Of a DNA stretch of 64,000 nt, positions 53,885 to 63,902 are shown piece after piece. The translations under genes and the position numbers were made by a program. Within the stretch, counting starts at the first letter, position 1. Each line of letters opens with the position of its first letter. This DNA is from Ga0077548 sp035440445 (GTDB lineage: Bacteria; Pseudomonadota; Alphaproteobacteria; Rhizobiales; Xanthobacteraceae): assembly GCA_035440445.1 (NCBI GenBank), contig DAORMJ010000016.1:1-64000 (forward strand), in the 5' to 3' direction. The notes under the pieces are model-generated. The model was not told where the DNA came from. It made no database searches and saw nothing but the letters and a program-made list of their open reading frames with translations.

Positions 53885-55978
53885 CTAACCGGCGTCGAGC
53901 AACCGCACGGCGTCTTCGCGTTCGAAGAGATGCAGGAGAAGCCGCAAGGCTTCTCCGCGCTTGCCTTTCAAAAGCGGGTCTTGCGCGACGATCAGCGCCG
54001 CGTCCTGCCGTGCAGCTTCCAGCAAGTCCTTGTGCACGCTCGCGTCGGCGAGCTTGAAGCCCGGCATGCCGCTCTGACGCGTGCCGAGAATTTCGCCTTC
54101 GCCGCGTAGCGCGAGATCTTCTTCGGCGATCCGGAAGCCGTCTTCGGTCGCGCGCATGGTTTCGATGCGCCGCTTCGCGGTCGGCCCGAGCGGGGCGCGA
54201 TAGAGCAGAAGGCAGGTGGATTTACCGCCGCCGCGGCCGACGCGGCCGCGCAACTGGTGAAGCTGCGCGAGTCCGAAGCGCTCGGCGTGTTCGATAACGA
54301 TGACGGTGGCTTCGGGCACGTCCACGCCGACTTCCACCACGGTCGTCGCAACGAGGAGGGGCGTCGAGCCGCTCGCGAAACGCGCCATGGCTTCGTCTTT
54401 CTCGGCGGCCTTCATCCTGCCGTGGACGAGGCCGGCGCGGGTGCCGAAGATGCCCTGCAAATGCGCGAAGCGAGCTTCCGCATCCGCGAGGTCCACTTCC
54501 TCCGACTCTTCGACCAGTGGACAGATCCAATATGCGCGCGCACCGCTCTCGATTGCCCGCTGTACGGCCTCGACGACCTCGTGAAGGCGTTCCAGCGCGA
54601 TCGACACGGTTTCGATCGGCTGCCGGCCCGCGGGCTTCTCGCGGAGCTCGGATACGTCCATGTCGCCGAAATAAGTCAGCACCAGCGTGCGCGGAATAGG
54701 CGTTGCCGTCATCACCAGAACGTCGGTGGCATTGCCTTTCCCGGCGAGCGCCAGACGCTGATGCACGCCGAAGCGATGCTGCTCATCCACGACGGCAAGC
54801 GCGAGATCATCGAACACGACATCATCCTGAAAGACGGCATGGGTGCCGATCAGGAGATGCACGTCGCCGGCACCAAGATCCGCGAGGAGTTGCTTGCGCG
54901 ACGTGCCGCGCTCGCGCCCTGTCAGAATCTCGGCGCGAATTCCGGCGGCCGCGGCGAGCGGAGCGATCTTTTGCAAATGTTGCCGCGCCAGCACTTCCGT
55001 CGGCGCCATGATCGCTGCTTGTTTGCCGCCCTCGATCACATGGGCGGCCGCAAGGAGCGCGACCAGCGTCTTGCCGGAGCCGACGTCGCCCTGCAGTAGC
55101 CGCAGCATCCGCTCGCTTGAAGTCAGGTCGGCCTTGATCTCCTCGATTGCCTTTCGTTGCGAGCCCGTGAGTGAGAACGGCAGAGCCGCTTCGATTTTCG
55201 CCTGTAACTCGCCCGCCGCACTATGGCTTCGGCCGGGCTCGCGCCGCATGTCGCTGCGAACCAGCGCCAGCGCAAGCTGATGCGCGAGCAGTTCGTCATA
55301 GCCGAGCCGTGACCGGGATTGCGAAGCGGGTTCTACGTCCTGTGGCTCCGCGGGAATATGCGCGCGGCGGATCGAAACGCCGAAGCCATCGTATTTTCGC
55401 GCGCGCAGGAATGCCTCATCGATCCACTCCGGCAGCGGCGGCACTTTGCCGAGTGCGCCGTTACAGGCGCGGCGCACCATCGCGTTGGAAAGCCCTTGCG
55501 TGAGTGGATAGACCGGCTCAACCGCCGCGACTCTCGCCAACCCGGCCTCGTCGGTGATGTGATCGGGATGCGTCATCTGCAGGCGGCCGTCATAAAGCAC
55601 GGCCTTGCCCGACACGTAGCGCTTCTCGCCGGCCGGAAGCATGCGCTCGATGCGCTCGCGGGGCATGCCGAAGAAAACGAGCTCGATGTCGTTGGTGTCG
55701 TCATGCGCGAACACGCGATGCGGCGCGCGGCCGCGCGGAGGCGCGGGCTTATGCTTGTCGATGTGAATTTCCACCGTCACGATCGTCTCCGGCACGACGT
55801 CGCGGAGTTTCGGCCGTTCGCGCCGGTCGATCGCGCTATGTGGCAAATGAAACAGCGCGTCGAGCAGACGCGGCTCGTTCCGGCCCAAGAGCTTCCCGAA
55901 CAGCGTCAGAAATTTCGGTCCGATGCCGGTAAGCTTGCCGAGACCGGCGAAGAGCGGAATCAGGACGGGCGGGCGCAT
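53885..55978 (-). CDS. recG: RecG, ATP-dependent branch-migration helicase
   Basis: Rewinds stalled forks and migrates Holliday junctions. 697 aa from ATG 55978 (MRPPVLIPLFAGLGKLTGIG), the usual N-terminus; an ATG at 56020 gives 14 more residues. Wedge (OB) domain about 1-230, helicase motifs LLQGDVGSGKT, APTEVLARQH, VVDEQHRFGVHQR (DEQH box), TATPIPRTL, VATTVVEVGVDVPEAT and QLRGRVGRGG. Divergent from sdhE-mfd, so two branch-point/stall-repair translocases share the region. Confidence 0.97.
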   Translation of the reverse strand: MRPPVLIPLFAGLGKLTGIGPKFLTLFGKLLGRNEPRLLDALFHLPHSAIDRRERPKLRDVVPETIVTVEIHIDKHKPAPPRGRAPHRVFAHDDTNDIELVFFGMPRERIERMLPAGEKRYVSGKAVLYDGRLQMTHPDHITDEAGLARVAAVEPVYPLTQGLSNAMVRRACNGALGKVPPLPEWIDEAFLRARKYDGFGVSIRRAHIPAEPQDVEPASQSRSRLGYDELLAHQLALALVRSDMRREPGRSHSAAGELQAKIEAALPFSLTGSQRKAIEEIKADLTSSERMLRLLQGDVGSGKTLVALLAAAHVIEGGKQAAIMAPTEVLARQHLQKIAPLAAAAGIRAEILTGRERGTSRKQLLADLGAGDVHLLIGTHAVFQDDVVFDDLALAVVDEQHRFGVHQRLALAGKGNATDVLVMTATPIPRTLVLTYFGDMDVSELREKPAGRQPIETVSIALERLHEVVEAVQRAIESGARAYWICPLVEESEEVDLADAEARFAHLQGIFGTRAGLVHGRMKAAEKDEAMARFASGSTPLLVATTVVEVGVDVPEATVIVIEHAERFGLAQLHQLRGRVGRGGGKSTCLLLYRAPLGPTAKRRIETMRATEDGFRIAEEDLALRGEGEILGTRQSGMPGFKLADASVHKDLLEAARQDAALIVAQDPLLKGKRGEALRLLLHLFEREDAVRLLDAG

Positions 55979-56105
55979 GCTTTGGCCAAAGTGGCGGAAC
56001 GCCCGGCGCGGCGCAACCATGCATCCGCCGCGCTTGAAATGAGCGCCGCGGCTTCGCTATAGAAGCGCGCCCGGCACGTCCGGGCTTTTGGCGTTGGAGC
56101 AATTC

Positions 56106-56384
56106 GTGAGCACGGACTTCGGAACTCTGGACGACCGCAGAAAGCGGCTGCGCTTTCATGCGTGGCATCGCGGCACGCGGGAGATGGATCTCATTCTCGG
56201 CCGCTTCGTTGACGCGAAAATTTCGGACCTCAGCGACGAGGAAATCTCCATGCTCGAGGCGCTGATGGAGGCGCCCGATCCGGAGCTCTATCTCTGGATC
56301 GCGGGAACGGCGGACGTACCGTCGAACTTCGATTCGCCGCTGTTCCGGAAGATCGTCGCGTTTCATCAGGATGGGCCCCGTTGA
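56106..56384 (+). CDS. sdhE: SdhE, succinate dehydrogenase FAD assembly factor
   Basis: Small protein promoting covalent flavinylation of SdhA. The chosen start is GTG 56106 (MSTDFGTLDDRRKRLRFHAW), with GGAGC seven bases upstream; TTG 56088 is the longer option. 92 aa. The diagnostic RGTREMD (RGxxExD), LILGRFVDAKI and DPELYLWIAG are present. Its stop overlaps the mfd TTG start, so they are coupled. Confidence 0.93.
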   Translation: MSTDFGTLDDRRKRLRFHAWHRGTREMDLILGRFVDAKISDLSDEEISMLEALMEAPDPELYLWIAGTADVPSNFDSPLFRKIVAFHQDGPR

Positions 56385-59300
56385 GCGACAAGAATGCAAC
56401 GACCCGCGCGGCCCTGTTGCCGCAGCAGCCGCTGACGATCGCCTCGGTGCCCGAAGGGGCAAACGGGCTCGTCATCGCGGATATTGCGCGCGCGCACTTC
56501 GCGAGGGCAGGTGCGGCGAAGCAGTTGATCGTGGTGTGCCGCGACGCGGAGCGCATGAATGCGCTCGCGGCCTCGTTGCAATTCTTCGGCCCTGAAATTC
56601 CGACGCTTTCTTTGCCTGCTTGGGACTGTCTGCCGTTCGATAGGGTTTCGCCGATTGCGGAGATCACGGCACGGCGGATGGCCGCGCTGACCCTGCTTGC
56701 GACGGAGCAGGAAAATCCGCGGATCGTGCTCACCACCGTGAACGCGATCCTGCAGCGCGTGCCGCCGCGTGAATTCGTCCGCGCGGCCTCGCTTCGCCTG
56801 AAGCCGAACCAGAATGTCGTTTTCAACGACGTGGTGTCGTGGCTCGAGCAGAACGGCTACATGCGCGCCTCGACCGTACGCGATTCCGGCGACTACGCCG
56901 TGCGCGGCGGGATCATCGATCTCTTCGCGCCGGGCGGCATCGGCGCGGTGCGCCTCGATTTCTTCGGCGACAGCATCGAGAGCATCCGCAGTTTCGATCC
57001 GCAGACGCAGCGCTCGGCCGAGGCGCTCAAGGCGCTCGAACTGATCGCGAATACCGAATTCAAGCTCGATCCGGCATCGATCTCGCGCTTCCGGACCGAA
57101 TATACCCGCACCTTCGGCGGCAATACGCGCGGCGATCTGCTCTACGAAGCGGTGAGCGAAGGCCGCCGCTATCCGGGCATGGAGCACTGGCTTCCGCTAT
57201 TCCACGAAAAGCTGGAGACGGTTTTCGATTTTGTGCCGAAAGCGCCGATCCTGTTCGAGCCGCTGGTCGAGGAAGCGGCGAACGAACGGCTGTCGCAAAT
57301 CCAGGACTATTACGACGCGCGCAAGGAAGCGCTCGATGGCGGCCAGTCACCGATCTACAAGCCGCTTCCACCCGGCCAGCTTTATCTGACCGGAAAGGAA
57401 TGGTCGAAGCAGTTGCAGGAAGCGGCAGTAGGCCGGGTCACGGCTTTTGCCGTGCCTGACGGCGGTCGCGTCTATGATCCCGGCATCCGCGCGGGCCGAA
57501 GCTTCGCGCCCGAGCGCACCAGCCAGAGCGAGAACCTGTTCGAAGCCGTCATCGCGCACATCCGCGCGACGGAGGCCGAAGGCAAGCGCGCCGTCATCGC
57601 AAGCTGGAGCGAAGGTTCGCGCGAGCGCCTGCAACAGGTGCTCGGCGATCATGGCCTTGCCAGCGCGGCGAGCGTCGCGCGCTGGACCGACGTGCAGGCG
57701 ATGCCGGCAGGCCGCGCTGCCTTCGCAATCCTTGGTCTCGAATCCGGTTTCGATACGGCGAACACCGTGGTTATCGCCGAGCAGGATATTCTCGGAGACC
57801 GTCTGGCCCGCCCGCAACGCAAGCAGCGGCGCGCGCAGGACTTCATCGCCGAACTGACCAGCCTGAACGCAGGCGACCTCGTGGTGCACGTCGATCACGG
57901 CATCGGCCGCTTCGTTGGCTTGAAAACCATCGAAGCGCTCGGCACGCCGCACGATTGTCTGGAAATCCACTACGCCGATAACAACCGTCTCTTCCTGCCG
58001 GTCGAAAATCTCGAACTGCTGTCCCGCTACGGTTCGGAAGACACCGGCGCGGTGCTGGACCGTCTCGGGGGCGTCGGCTGGCAAAGCCGCAAGGCCCGGC
58101 TGAAGCAGCGTATCCGCGAGATGGCGGCTGCACTTGTGAAGGTTGCCGCTGCCCGAAGCCTTCATGACGCCCTGAAGTTCACGCTGCAGGAAGGGGTCTA
58201 CGAGGAGTTCTGCGCGCGCTTCCCGTTTGACGAAACCGATGACCAGCGTGCCGCCATCGATGCCGTGATCGAAGACCTCGGCGCCGGCAGGCCGATGGAC
58301 CGGCTCGTTTGCGGCGACGTTGGCTTCGGTAAAACCGAAGTGGCGCTGCGCGCGGCCTTTCTCGCTGCGAGCAATGGCGCGCAGGTCGCGGTGGTGGTGC
58401 CGACGACCTTGCTGGCGAGGCAGCACTATAAGACGTTCTCGGAACGCTTTCGCGGCTTTCCGATGCGGATTGCTCAGGCGAGCCGTCTCGTTTCGTCCGC
58501 CGAGATCGCGAAGACGCGCGCGGGTCTTGCGGATGGCTCGGTCGATATCGTGATCGGCACGCACGCGCTGCTTGCGAAGTCGATCAAGTTCAAGAACATC
58601 GGTCTCGTCATCGTGGACGAGGAGCAGCATTTCGGCGTCGCGCACAAGGAGCGGCTGAAAGAGCTGCGCACCGAAGTGCACGTGCTGACGCTCACCGCGA
58701 CCCCGATCCCGCGCACGCTGCAGCTTGCGCTGACCGGCGTGCGCGAGCTTTCGTTGATCGCTTCGCCCCCGGTTGACCGTCTGGCGGTGCGCACGTTCGT
58801 CTCGCCGTTTGACCCAATCACGCTGCGCGAAGCGCTGTTGCGCGAGAAGTATAGGGGCGGGCAGGCGTTCTATGTCTGTCCGCGGATCGAGGACCTCGAC
58901 GGCCGCAAGGCGTTTCTTGACGAGTACATTCCGGAAATCCGCTCCGTGGTGGCGCATGGCCGGATGCCGGCGACCGAACTCGAACGCATCATGACGGATT
59001 TCTATGAAGGGAAATTCGACGTCCTGCTCTCGACGACCATCGTGGAATCCGGGCTCGATATTCCGACCGCCAACACGCTCGTGGTGCATCGCGCCGACCG
59101 CTTCGGTCTCGCACAACTCTATCAGCTTCGCGGCCGTGTCGGCCGTTCGAAGCTGCGCGCTTATGCACTCCTGACGGTGCCCGCCGACAAGCCGATCACG
59201 GAGCAGGCGGAGCGGCGGCTGAAGGTGCTGCAATCCCTTGATCAGTTGGGTGCCGGCTTCGAACTTGCGTCCCACGATCTTGATCTGCGCGGTGCCGGCA

Positions 59301-59884
59301 ATCTGCTCGGCGACGAGCAGTCGGGACATATTCGCGAAGTCGGCTACGAGCTCTATCAGGAAATGCTCGAGGAAGCGGTCATGATGTTGAAGGCGGGCGT
59401 GGATGCACCCGCGAGCGACAAGTGGTCGCCGCAGATCAACATCGGCACACCGGTCATGCTTCCGGACTCTTACGTGCCGGATCTCGCGGTCCGCCTCGGT
59501 CTTTATCGCCGCCTTGCCGAACTCGATACCGCGAGCGAGATCGATCAGATCGCGGCCGAGATCGTCGATCGCTTCGGGCCGATGCCGGACGAAGTGAAGA
59601 TGCTGCTCGAGATCGTCACGATCAAGGCGCTATGCCGTGCCGCGAATATTTCCAAGTTCGAGGCGGGCGCGAAGGGCGCGGTGATCGCGTTCCGCGACAA
59701 CCGCTTCGACAATCCGGACGGCTTGATCTCCTGGATCGCGAAGGAAGGCTCGACGGCGCGCGTGAGGCCCGATCAGTCGCTGGTCGTGCTGCGCGGCTGG
59801 GATCGCATGGAGCAGCGCCTGAAAGGCGCGAAGCGTCTTCTGGAAAGTCTGGTGACGATCGCGACTGCCAAAAAAGCGGCTTGA
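56381..59884 (+). CDS. mfd: Mfd, transcription-repair coupling factor
   Basis: Removes RNA polymerase stalled at lesions and recruits UvrA. 1167 aa, TTG start overlapping the sdhE stop. UvrB-like N-terminal module (SLPAWDCLPFDRVSP, DSGDYAVRGGIIDLFAPGG), RNA-polymerase interaction domain (GDLVVHVDHGIGRFVGLKTI), translocase motifs (RLVCGDVGFGKTEVALRAAF, VDEEQHFGVAHKE, TATPIPRTLQLAL, QLRGRVGRSKLRAYALLT) and the C-terminal autoinhibitory domain. Works with the uvrA at the far left of this window. Confidence 0.98.
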   Translation: MSDKNATTRAALLPQQPLTIASVPEGANGLVIADIARAHFARAGAAKQLIVVCRDAERMNALAASLQFFGPEIPTLSLPAWDCLPFDRVSPIAEITARRMAALTLLATEQENPRIVLTTVNAILQRVPPREFVRAASLRLKPNQNVVFNDVVSWLEQNGYMRASTVRDSGDYAVRGGIIDLFAPGGIGAVRLDFFGDSIESIRSFDPQTQRSAEALKALELIANTEFKLDPASISRFRTEYTRTFGGNTRGDLLYEAVSEGRRYPGMEHWLPLFHEKLETVFDFVPKAPILFEPLVEEAANERLSQIQDYYDARKEALDGGQSPIYKPLPPGQLYLTGKEWSKQLQEAAVGRVTAFAVPDGGRVYDPGIRAGRSFAPERTSQSENLFEAVIAHIRATEAEGKRAVIASWSEGSRERLQQVLGDHGLASAASVARWTDVQAMPAGRAAFAILGLESGFDTANTVVIAEQDILGDRLARPQRKQRRAQDFIAELTSLNAGDLVVHVDHGIGRFVGLKTIEALGTPHDCLEIHYADNNRLFLPVENLELLSRYGSEDTGAVLDRLGGVGWQSRKARLKQRIREMAAALVKVAAARSLHDALKFTLQEGVYEEFCARFPFDETDDQRAAIDAVIEDLGAGRPMDRLVCGDVGFGKTEVALRAAFLAASNGAQVAVVVPTTLLARQHYKTFSERFRGFPMRIAQASRLVSSAEIAKTRAGLADGSVDIVIGTHALLAKSIKFKNIGLVIVDEEQHFGVAHKERLKELRTEVHVLTLTATPIPRTLQLALTGVRELSLIASPPVDRLAVRTFVSPFDPITLREALLREKYRGGQAFYVCPRIEDLDGRKAFLDEYIPEIRSVVAHGRMPATELERIMTDFYEGKFDVLLSTTIVESGLDIPTANTLVVHRADRFGLAQLYQLRGRVGRSKLRAYALLTVPADKPITEQAERRLKVLQSLDQLGAGFELASHDLDLRGAGNLLGDEQSGHIREVGYELYQEMLEEAVMMLKAGVDAPASDKWSPQINIGTPVMLPDSYVPDLAVRLGLYRRLAELDTASEIDQIAAEIVDRFGPMPDEVKMLLEIVTIKALCRAANISKFEAGAKGAVIAFRDNRFDNPDGLISWIAKEGSTARVRPDQSLVVLRGWDRMEQRLKGAKRLLESLVTIATAKKAA

Positions 59885-59886
59885 GC

Positions 59887-60531
59887 CTATCCAAGTGCTT
59901 CCAGCGCCTGATCGATGGCGCTGGAAATCACTTCCGCTTCCTGCGCACCAGACAGCGCGATCTTGCCGCCGAAGACGAAGAAGGGCACGCCGCCGATCCC
60001 GCTTGCAGATGCGGCCTGCGCCTGCTTGGCGACGAGTTCTTCGTCCTTTTCGGACGCAAGGTCGGCGCTCACCTGCGCGCGATCCATTCCGCCGCGAGCG
60101 GCAGCGTCCGCCAGTGTTGCGTATTTCGATAAATCCGCGCCGTTCACGAAGAAGTCGGCAAAGATGTTTTCGACGACCGCCGCGGCTTTTCCTTCGGCCA
60201 TGGCCCAGCCGATCAGCCGGTGCGCGTCGAGCGTATTCGGCTGCGTCTGGATTTCGCTGAAGTGGAAATCGATTCCCAAAGCGCTGCCGAGACCTGTCAG
60301 CCGCTCGTGCGCCGCCTTGACGCGCTCGAGCGAGCCGAACTTACCGGTGATGTAGTCCATCCGCGGCTTGCCGGCTCGCGGGACAGTCGGGTCGAGAAAG
60401 AACGGACGCCAGCGGATTTCGGCAGCGATATCCGGCCGAGCAGAGAGGGCCGCCTCGAGCCGCTTTTTCCCGACATAGCACCAGGGACAAACAACATCCG
60501 ACACGACATCGATGGTGATCGTCTTCGGCAT
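59887..60531 (-). CDS. DsbA-family oxidoreductase, FrnE-like
   Basis: 214 aa from ATG 60531 (MPKTITIDVVSDVVCPWCYV). Thioredoxin-fold with an inserted helical domain; the CPWC active site near residue 15 and the cis-Pro segment GIGGVPFFVFGGK are intact. FrnE-like proteins are cytoplasmic disulfide oxidoreductases/isomerases, some linked to oxidative stress. The frame is open upstream to 60969 but that part overlaps the next gene and does not fit the family. Convergent with mfd, stops two bases apart. Confidence 0.9.
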   Translation of the reverse strand: MPKTITIDVVSDVVCPWCYVGKKRLEAALSARPDIAAEIRWRPFFLDPTVPRAGKPRMDYITGKFGSLERVKAAHERLTGLGSALGIDFHFSEIQTQPNTLDAHRLIGWAMAEGKAAAVVENIFADFFVNGADLSKYATLADAAARGGMDRAQVSADLASEKDEELVAKQAQAASASGIGGVPFFVFGGKIALSGAQEAEVISSAIDQALEALG

Positions 60532-60545
60532 TTCTCGTTCCCTTT

Positions 60546-61976
60546 CTACGCCAGCGCCTTGTGCGGATTGGTTTTGCGCACGGCGTTGGCAATGACGCGC
60601 GGCAGTCCGGCATCGATCAGCGCACGCACCGTTACTTCCGGCCGGTCGCTTTCGATGACGAGTTTCTGGCCAAGCACCGCGTCGTTCATCATGGAGACGC
60701 GCGATACCAGCGCGGCCGCAAGAATCCGCCGCTCCAGGTCGGCGAACGAGAAACGCAGCGCGCCGATCGCGACAATTCCGGTAGGGAGCTGCGGCAGAAA
60801 CGCATTCGTACCGAGACGCCGCGCCGTATAGCCGGTATCGATCCAGCCGCCTGCACCCAGGCGTTCCTGCGGAACCATCGTGCCACACAGGAACAGCGCC
60901 CCGCTTTCGTCGAACCGCGTTTCCAGCACCGGCGCGGCATTCGGCATGCCGGAGTGGATCGCTCCGCACGGAATGGCCTGCGCTGCCGTCACCAGTGCCA
61001 TACGGCGCGTCGCGACCACCGCAAACTCGCCAATTGGATAGGCGTCGACGATCCGTCGCGCGTCGATCGTCGAAAAGTCGATTGCGTATTGTGTTGCGCC
61101 GAAATGAACCGCGGTGACCGATGCAAGCGGCGAAGAAAGAACCTCATAAAGTGCAAGCACGGCTCCGGCGCTGGCGATCAGGTGCGTGCGCGGCCCGGCG
61201 GAAGTCACCAGTTCTTCGGTGTCGGCCAGCAGTGTCAGCGCGCCGCCGCTCAATAGCCACGGCACGAGCACAGTGACGATGCCTCCGAAGCTTGCCGGAG
61301 AAATCGCGGAGACAATTTTGTCCGAAGACTGAACGTCGGCCGCGAGCATCGCCGAAAGCCCGCCCGCGATTATTTCCTGATCGCGATGAAGCACGAAGGA
61401 AACGCCCCCGGTCTCGATATGCATTGTCCCGATGCCGGGCGCGGTCGCTGCAGATATTTCGTCCAGCGCGGAGCCCTTCGGTGACAGTGACAGGGGCGTG
61501 ACACCATCCGGCAGCGGCACGCCGAAGGCGCAGGGAAAACTCAGCTCGAACGCCTCGATCGCGACATCGGCAGCAAGCTGGGGCAGGTTCTCGGCGCTGT
61601 AATGCGCGGTGGTGATCAGCGCCGCCGCTTCTGCCTCGCGGCAGGCGCGAACCAGATCGGACTTGCGCCAAGCAACCGGAACAGGGACCGGCACATGCCC
61701 GGCACGCAACACGGCAAGCAGGGTCAGCACCAGTTCGGCACCGTTAGGAAACAACAGCACGACCGCGCTTTGCTGCGGAAGGTTCAGGGCCGCGATCTGC
61801 GCGGCTACGTGATCGGAGATATGAAGCGCTTCGGCGTAGGTGTAACGCTTGCCGCCGGTATCGATCAGCGCATGCGCATCGCCGCGCGTCACGGCATTGC
61901 GCCGGAACAGCGCGTCGAGCGTGATCTCCGGATTGAAGCCGGTGCGGCCGGATACTGCGTTCACTTGTGCCACCAT
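60546..61976 (-). CDS. AMP-binding (ANL superfamily) protein with degenerate active-site motifs
   Basis: 476 aa. The N-terminal fold is that of acyl-CoA synthetases (RRNAVTRGDAHALIDTGGKR, VVLLFPNGAELVLTLLAVLR, VPVPVAWRKSDLVRACREAE) and a small C-terminal domain is recognisable. The phosphate loop usually written SSGTTGxPK is replaced by ETGGVSFVLHRDQ, lacking the Gly/Thr/Lys pattern; a GWIDTGY-like A7 motif with its Asp is kept. The catalytic lysine near the C-terminus may be the one in NPHK. It may be non-catalytic or use altered chemistry. Its ATG overlaps the end of the peptide-binding-protein gene by 16 bp. Confidence 0.7.
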   Translation of the reverse strand: MVAQVNAVSGRTGFNPEITLDALFRRNAVTRGDAHALIDTGGKRYTYAEALHISDHVAAQIAALNLPQQSAVVLLFPNGAELVLTLLAVLRAGHVPVPVPVAWRKSDLVRACREAEAAALITTAHYSAENLPQLAADVAIEAFELSFPCAFGVPLPDGVTPLSLSPKGSALDEISAATAPGIGTMHIETGGVSFVLHRDQEIIAGGLSAMLAADVQSSDKIVSAISPASFGGIVTVLVPWLLSGGALTLLADTEELVTSAGPRTHLIASAGAVLALYEVLSSPLASVTAVHFGATQYAIDFSTIDARRIVDAYPIGEFAVVATRRMALVTAAQAIPCGAIHSGMPNAAPVLETRFDESGALFLCGTMVPQERLGAGGWIDTGYTARRLGTNAFLPQLPTGIVAIGALRFSFADLERRILAAALVSRVSMMNDAVLGQKLVIESDRPEVTVRALIDAGLPRVIANAVRKTNPHKALA

Positions 61977-63782
61977 GTTTCAGGCAGTGCGCCATAGAGC
62001 GAAAGGTTCTTCGGGCGTTCGATTTGCGGCCAGCGCGCGACCCACTGCCGGGGCAGGTGATAGAGCGGAATGACATACTGGCCGGACATCAATACGCGGT
62101 CGAGCGCACGCGCGGCCGCGATCAGTTCCTCCGGTGTCTGCGCCCGAAGCAAGGCTGCGATCATTGCGTCTGCAGCCGGGCTTTTCATGCCCATGTAATT
62201 TCGCGTGGCCGTTTGCGCGGCACTTGTCGAGCCGAAATAGAAATACTGCTCGTTGCCGGGTGAAAGTGATTGCTGCCAGGCCGCCGGAATCATGTCGTAG
62301 TCGTATTGTTGGCGACGCGCCTCGAACTGCCCGCCCTCGACCATACGCACGTTCGCCAATATGCCCGCGCGTTTGAGCATGGTCGCGTAAATCGTGGCGA
62401 CGCGCTCGTCCTCGCGTTTGGTGACGAGAATTTCAAACTGGAAGGGCGCCCCGGTCTCGCTCCGCACCATGACGCCATTTCTGAGCATCCATCCGGCCTC
62501 TGCAAACAACGTCAGCGCACGGCGTATGCGCTGACGATCATGGCCGGTGCCGTCGGACACCGGGGGCTGGTAGCTTCCGTCGAACACGTCTGGGCGAAGT
62601 TCGTTAGCAAAAGGTGCGAGCAGCGTTTGCTCGGCGGCACTTGCAGGATTGCCGCGCGCAGAGAGTTGCGATCCTTCGAAGAAGCTTGCGGTTCTTGCGT
62701 AGGCCGCGTGAAACAGCTTGGCGTTCATCCATGTGAAGTCGAACAGCTCGATCAGCGCTTCGCGAACGCGGCGANNNNNNNNNNNNNNNNNNNCGTGTAT
62801 TGAACACCAGTGCCTGCATGGCCTTCGGCGTTCCGGTAACAAGCTCTTCGCGGATAAGGCCATCGCTGCGCGCGGCGGGAAAGTCATAGTCCAGCGCCCA
62901 GCGGCCCGGATCATCCTCGATGCGGAAGTCGTAGAGTTTTCGCTTGAACGCTTCGAACCATGTCGTGGTGTCGCGATAAAACTCGAAGCGCAACTCGTCG
63001 AAATTGTAATGGCCTCGATTGACAGGCAGGTCCCGCGCCCAATAGTCCGCGTTCCGCTTCAAGACCACGTGACTGCCCGCGCGGACATCAGCGACAATAT
63101 AAGGACCGCTCCCGGTCAGGAACGACAGCGACGGCTCGTCGAAACGATCCGCGTCGGTTTTGTGCGCGGAAAGCACCGGCATCAAAGCGAGGATCAGCGG
63201 CAATTCGCGGTCCTGCGCGTCTCCGAAATCGAACCGCACTTTGTCGGGTGCGATCTTCGCCGCCTTCGTCACCTTGCCGTAATAGAGCCGGAGATTGGGG
63301 CGACCTTTTTCACGCAACAGCCGCCACGAGAACAGCACGTCGTCTGCAGTGACCGGCATTCCATCCGAGAATCGCGCCCGCGGGTCGATGGTGAAGGTCA
63401 CGAAACTGCGCGTGGCGTCCGTCTCCACTTCGCGGGCGATCAGGCCGTAAAGCGTGAAGGGCTCGTCCTGCGAACGGACCATCAGGCTTTCGACCACGTA
63501 GCCGCGAACCTGCTGGAACGGGTTACCGCGCAGTACGAACGGATTGATGCTGTCGAACGAGCCGGCGATGCCTTGCGTCAGCCTGCCTCCTTTTAGAGCA
63601 TCCGGGTTCGCATAGCGGAAATGCTGGAAATCCGGCCCGTAGGCAGGCTCTCCATGCATGGCAATCGCATGGCGCGGCCCTGCTGCAAGGGCCCCGCCGG
63701 AGAGGGCGCAAACACAAAAGAGCGTTACCGCGCAGGCATAACGCCAGCCGGTCGATTCGTGCGCTGATGCCGGGATCGGCAC
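61961..63782 (-). CDS. Family 5 extracellular solute-binding protein (YejA/OppA-like), split by an N gap
   Basis: Periplasmic peptide-binding protein of an ABC importer. The proposed start is GTG 63782 (MPIPASAHESTGWRYACAVT) with a signal peptide ending GGALAA. Mature motifs of the YejA branch: HGEPAYGPDFQHFRYANPDA, GGRLTQGIAGSFDSINPFVL, RFSDGMPVTADDVLFSWRLL, and after the gap RRVREALIELFDFTWMNAKL, ending PRQWVARWP...TWWHK. The 19-N run (62775-62793) leaves the two sides out of frame by one base, probably a gap-size artefact. No permease or ATPase genes are in the window. The bases just upstream were searched and no clear ribosome site closer than GGAG at 11 bp was found. Confidence 0.85.
62775..62793. 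other. 19-N gap in the solute-binding protein gene
   Basis: Nineteen undetermined bases between FNT and RRVREAL. Eighteen would keep the frame and fit the usual spacing, so the length is probably approximate. Confidence 0.9.
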
Positions 63783-63902
63783 GGTTGACGGCGCTCCTCT
63801 GGGCTCTGTTACGAATCGTGTTCCCTGTATTTGAAGGTTATCACGCCGACCGCAGGAAGCCCTTGCGCTGCGCCTCCTTGTAGCCTTATTTGCCCCCGAC
63901 AC

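Noticed and set aside
59887..60969. Longer 360-codon version of the DsbA-like protein
   Set aside because: The upstream 146 codons overlap the AMP-binding gene in another frame and do not look like the family; ATG 60531 gives the normal protein.
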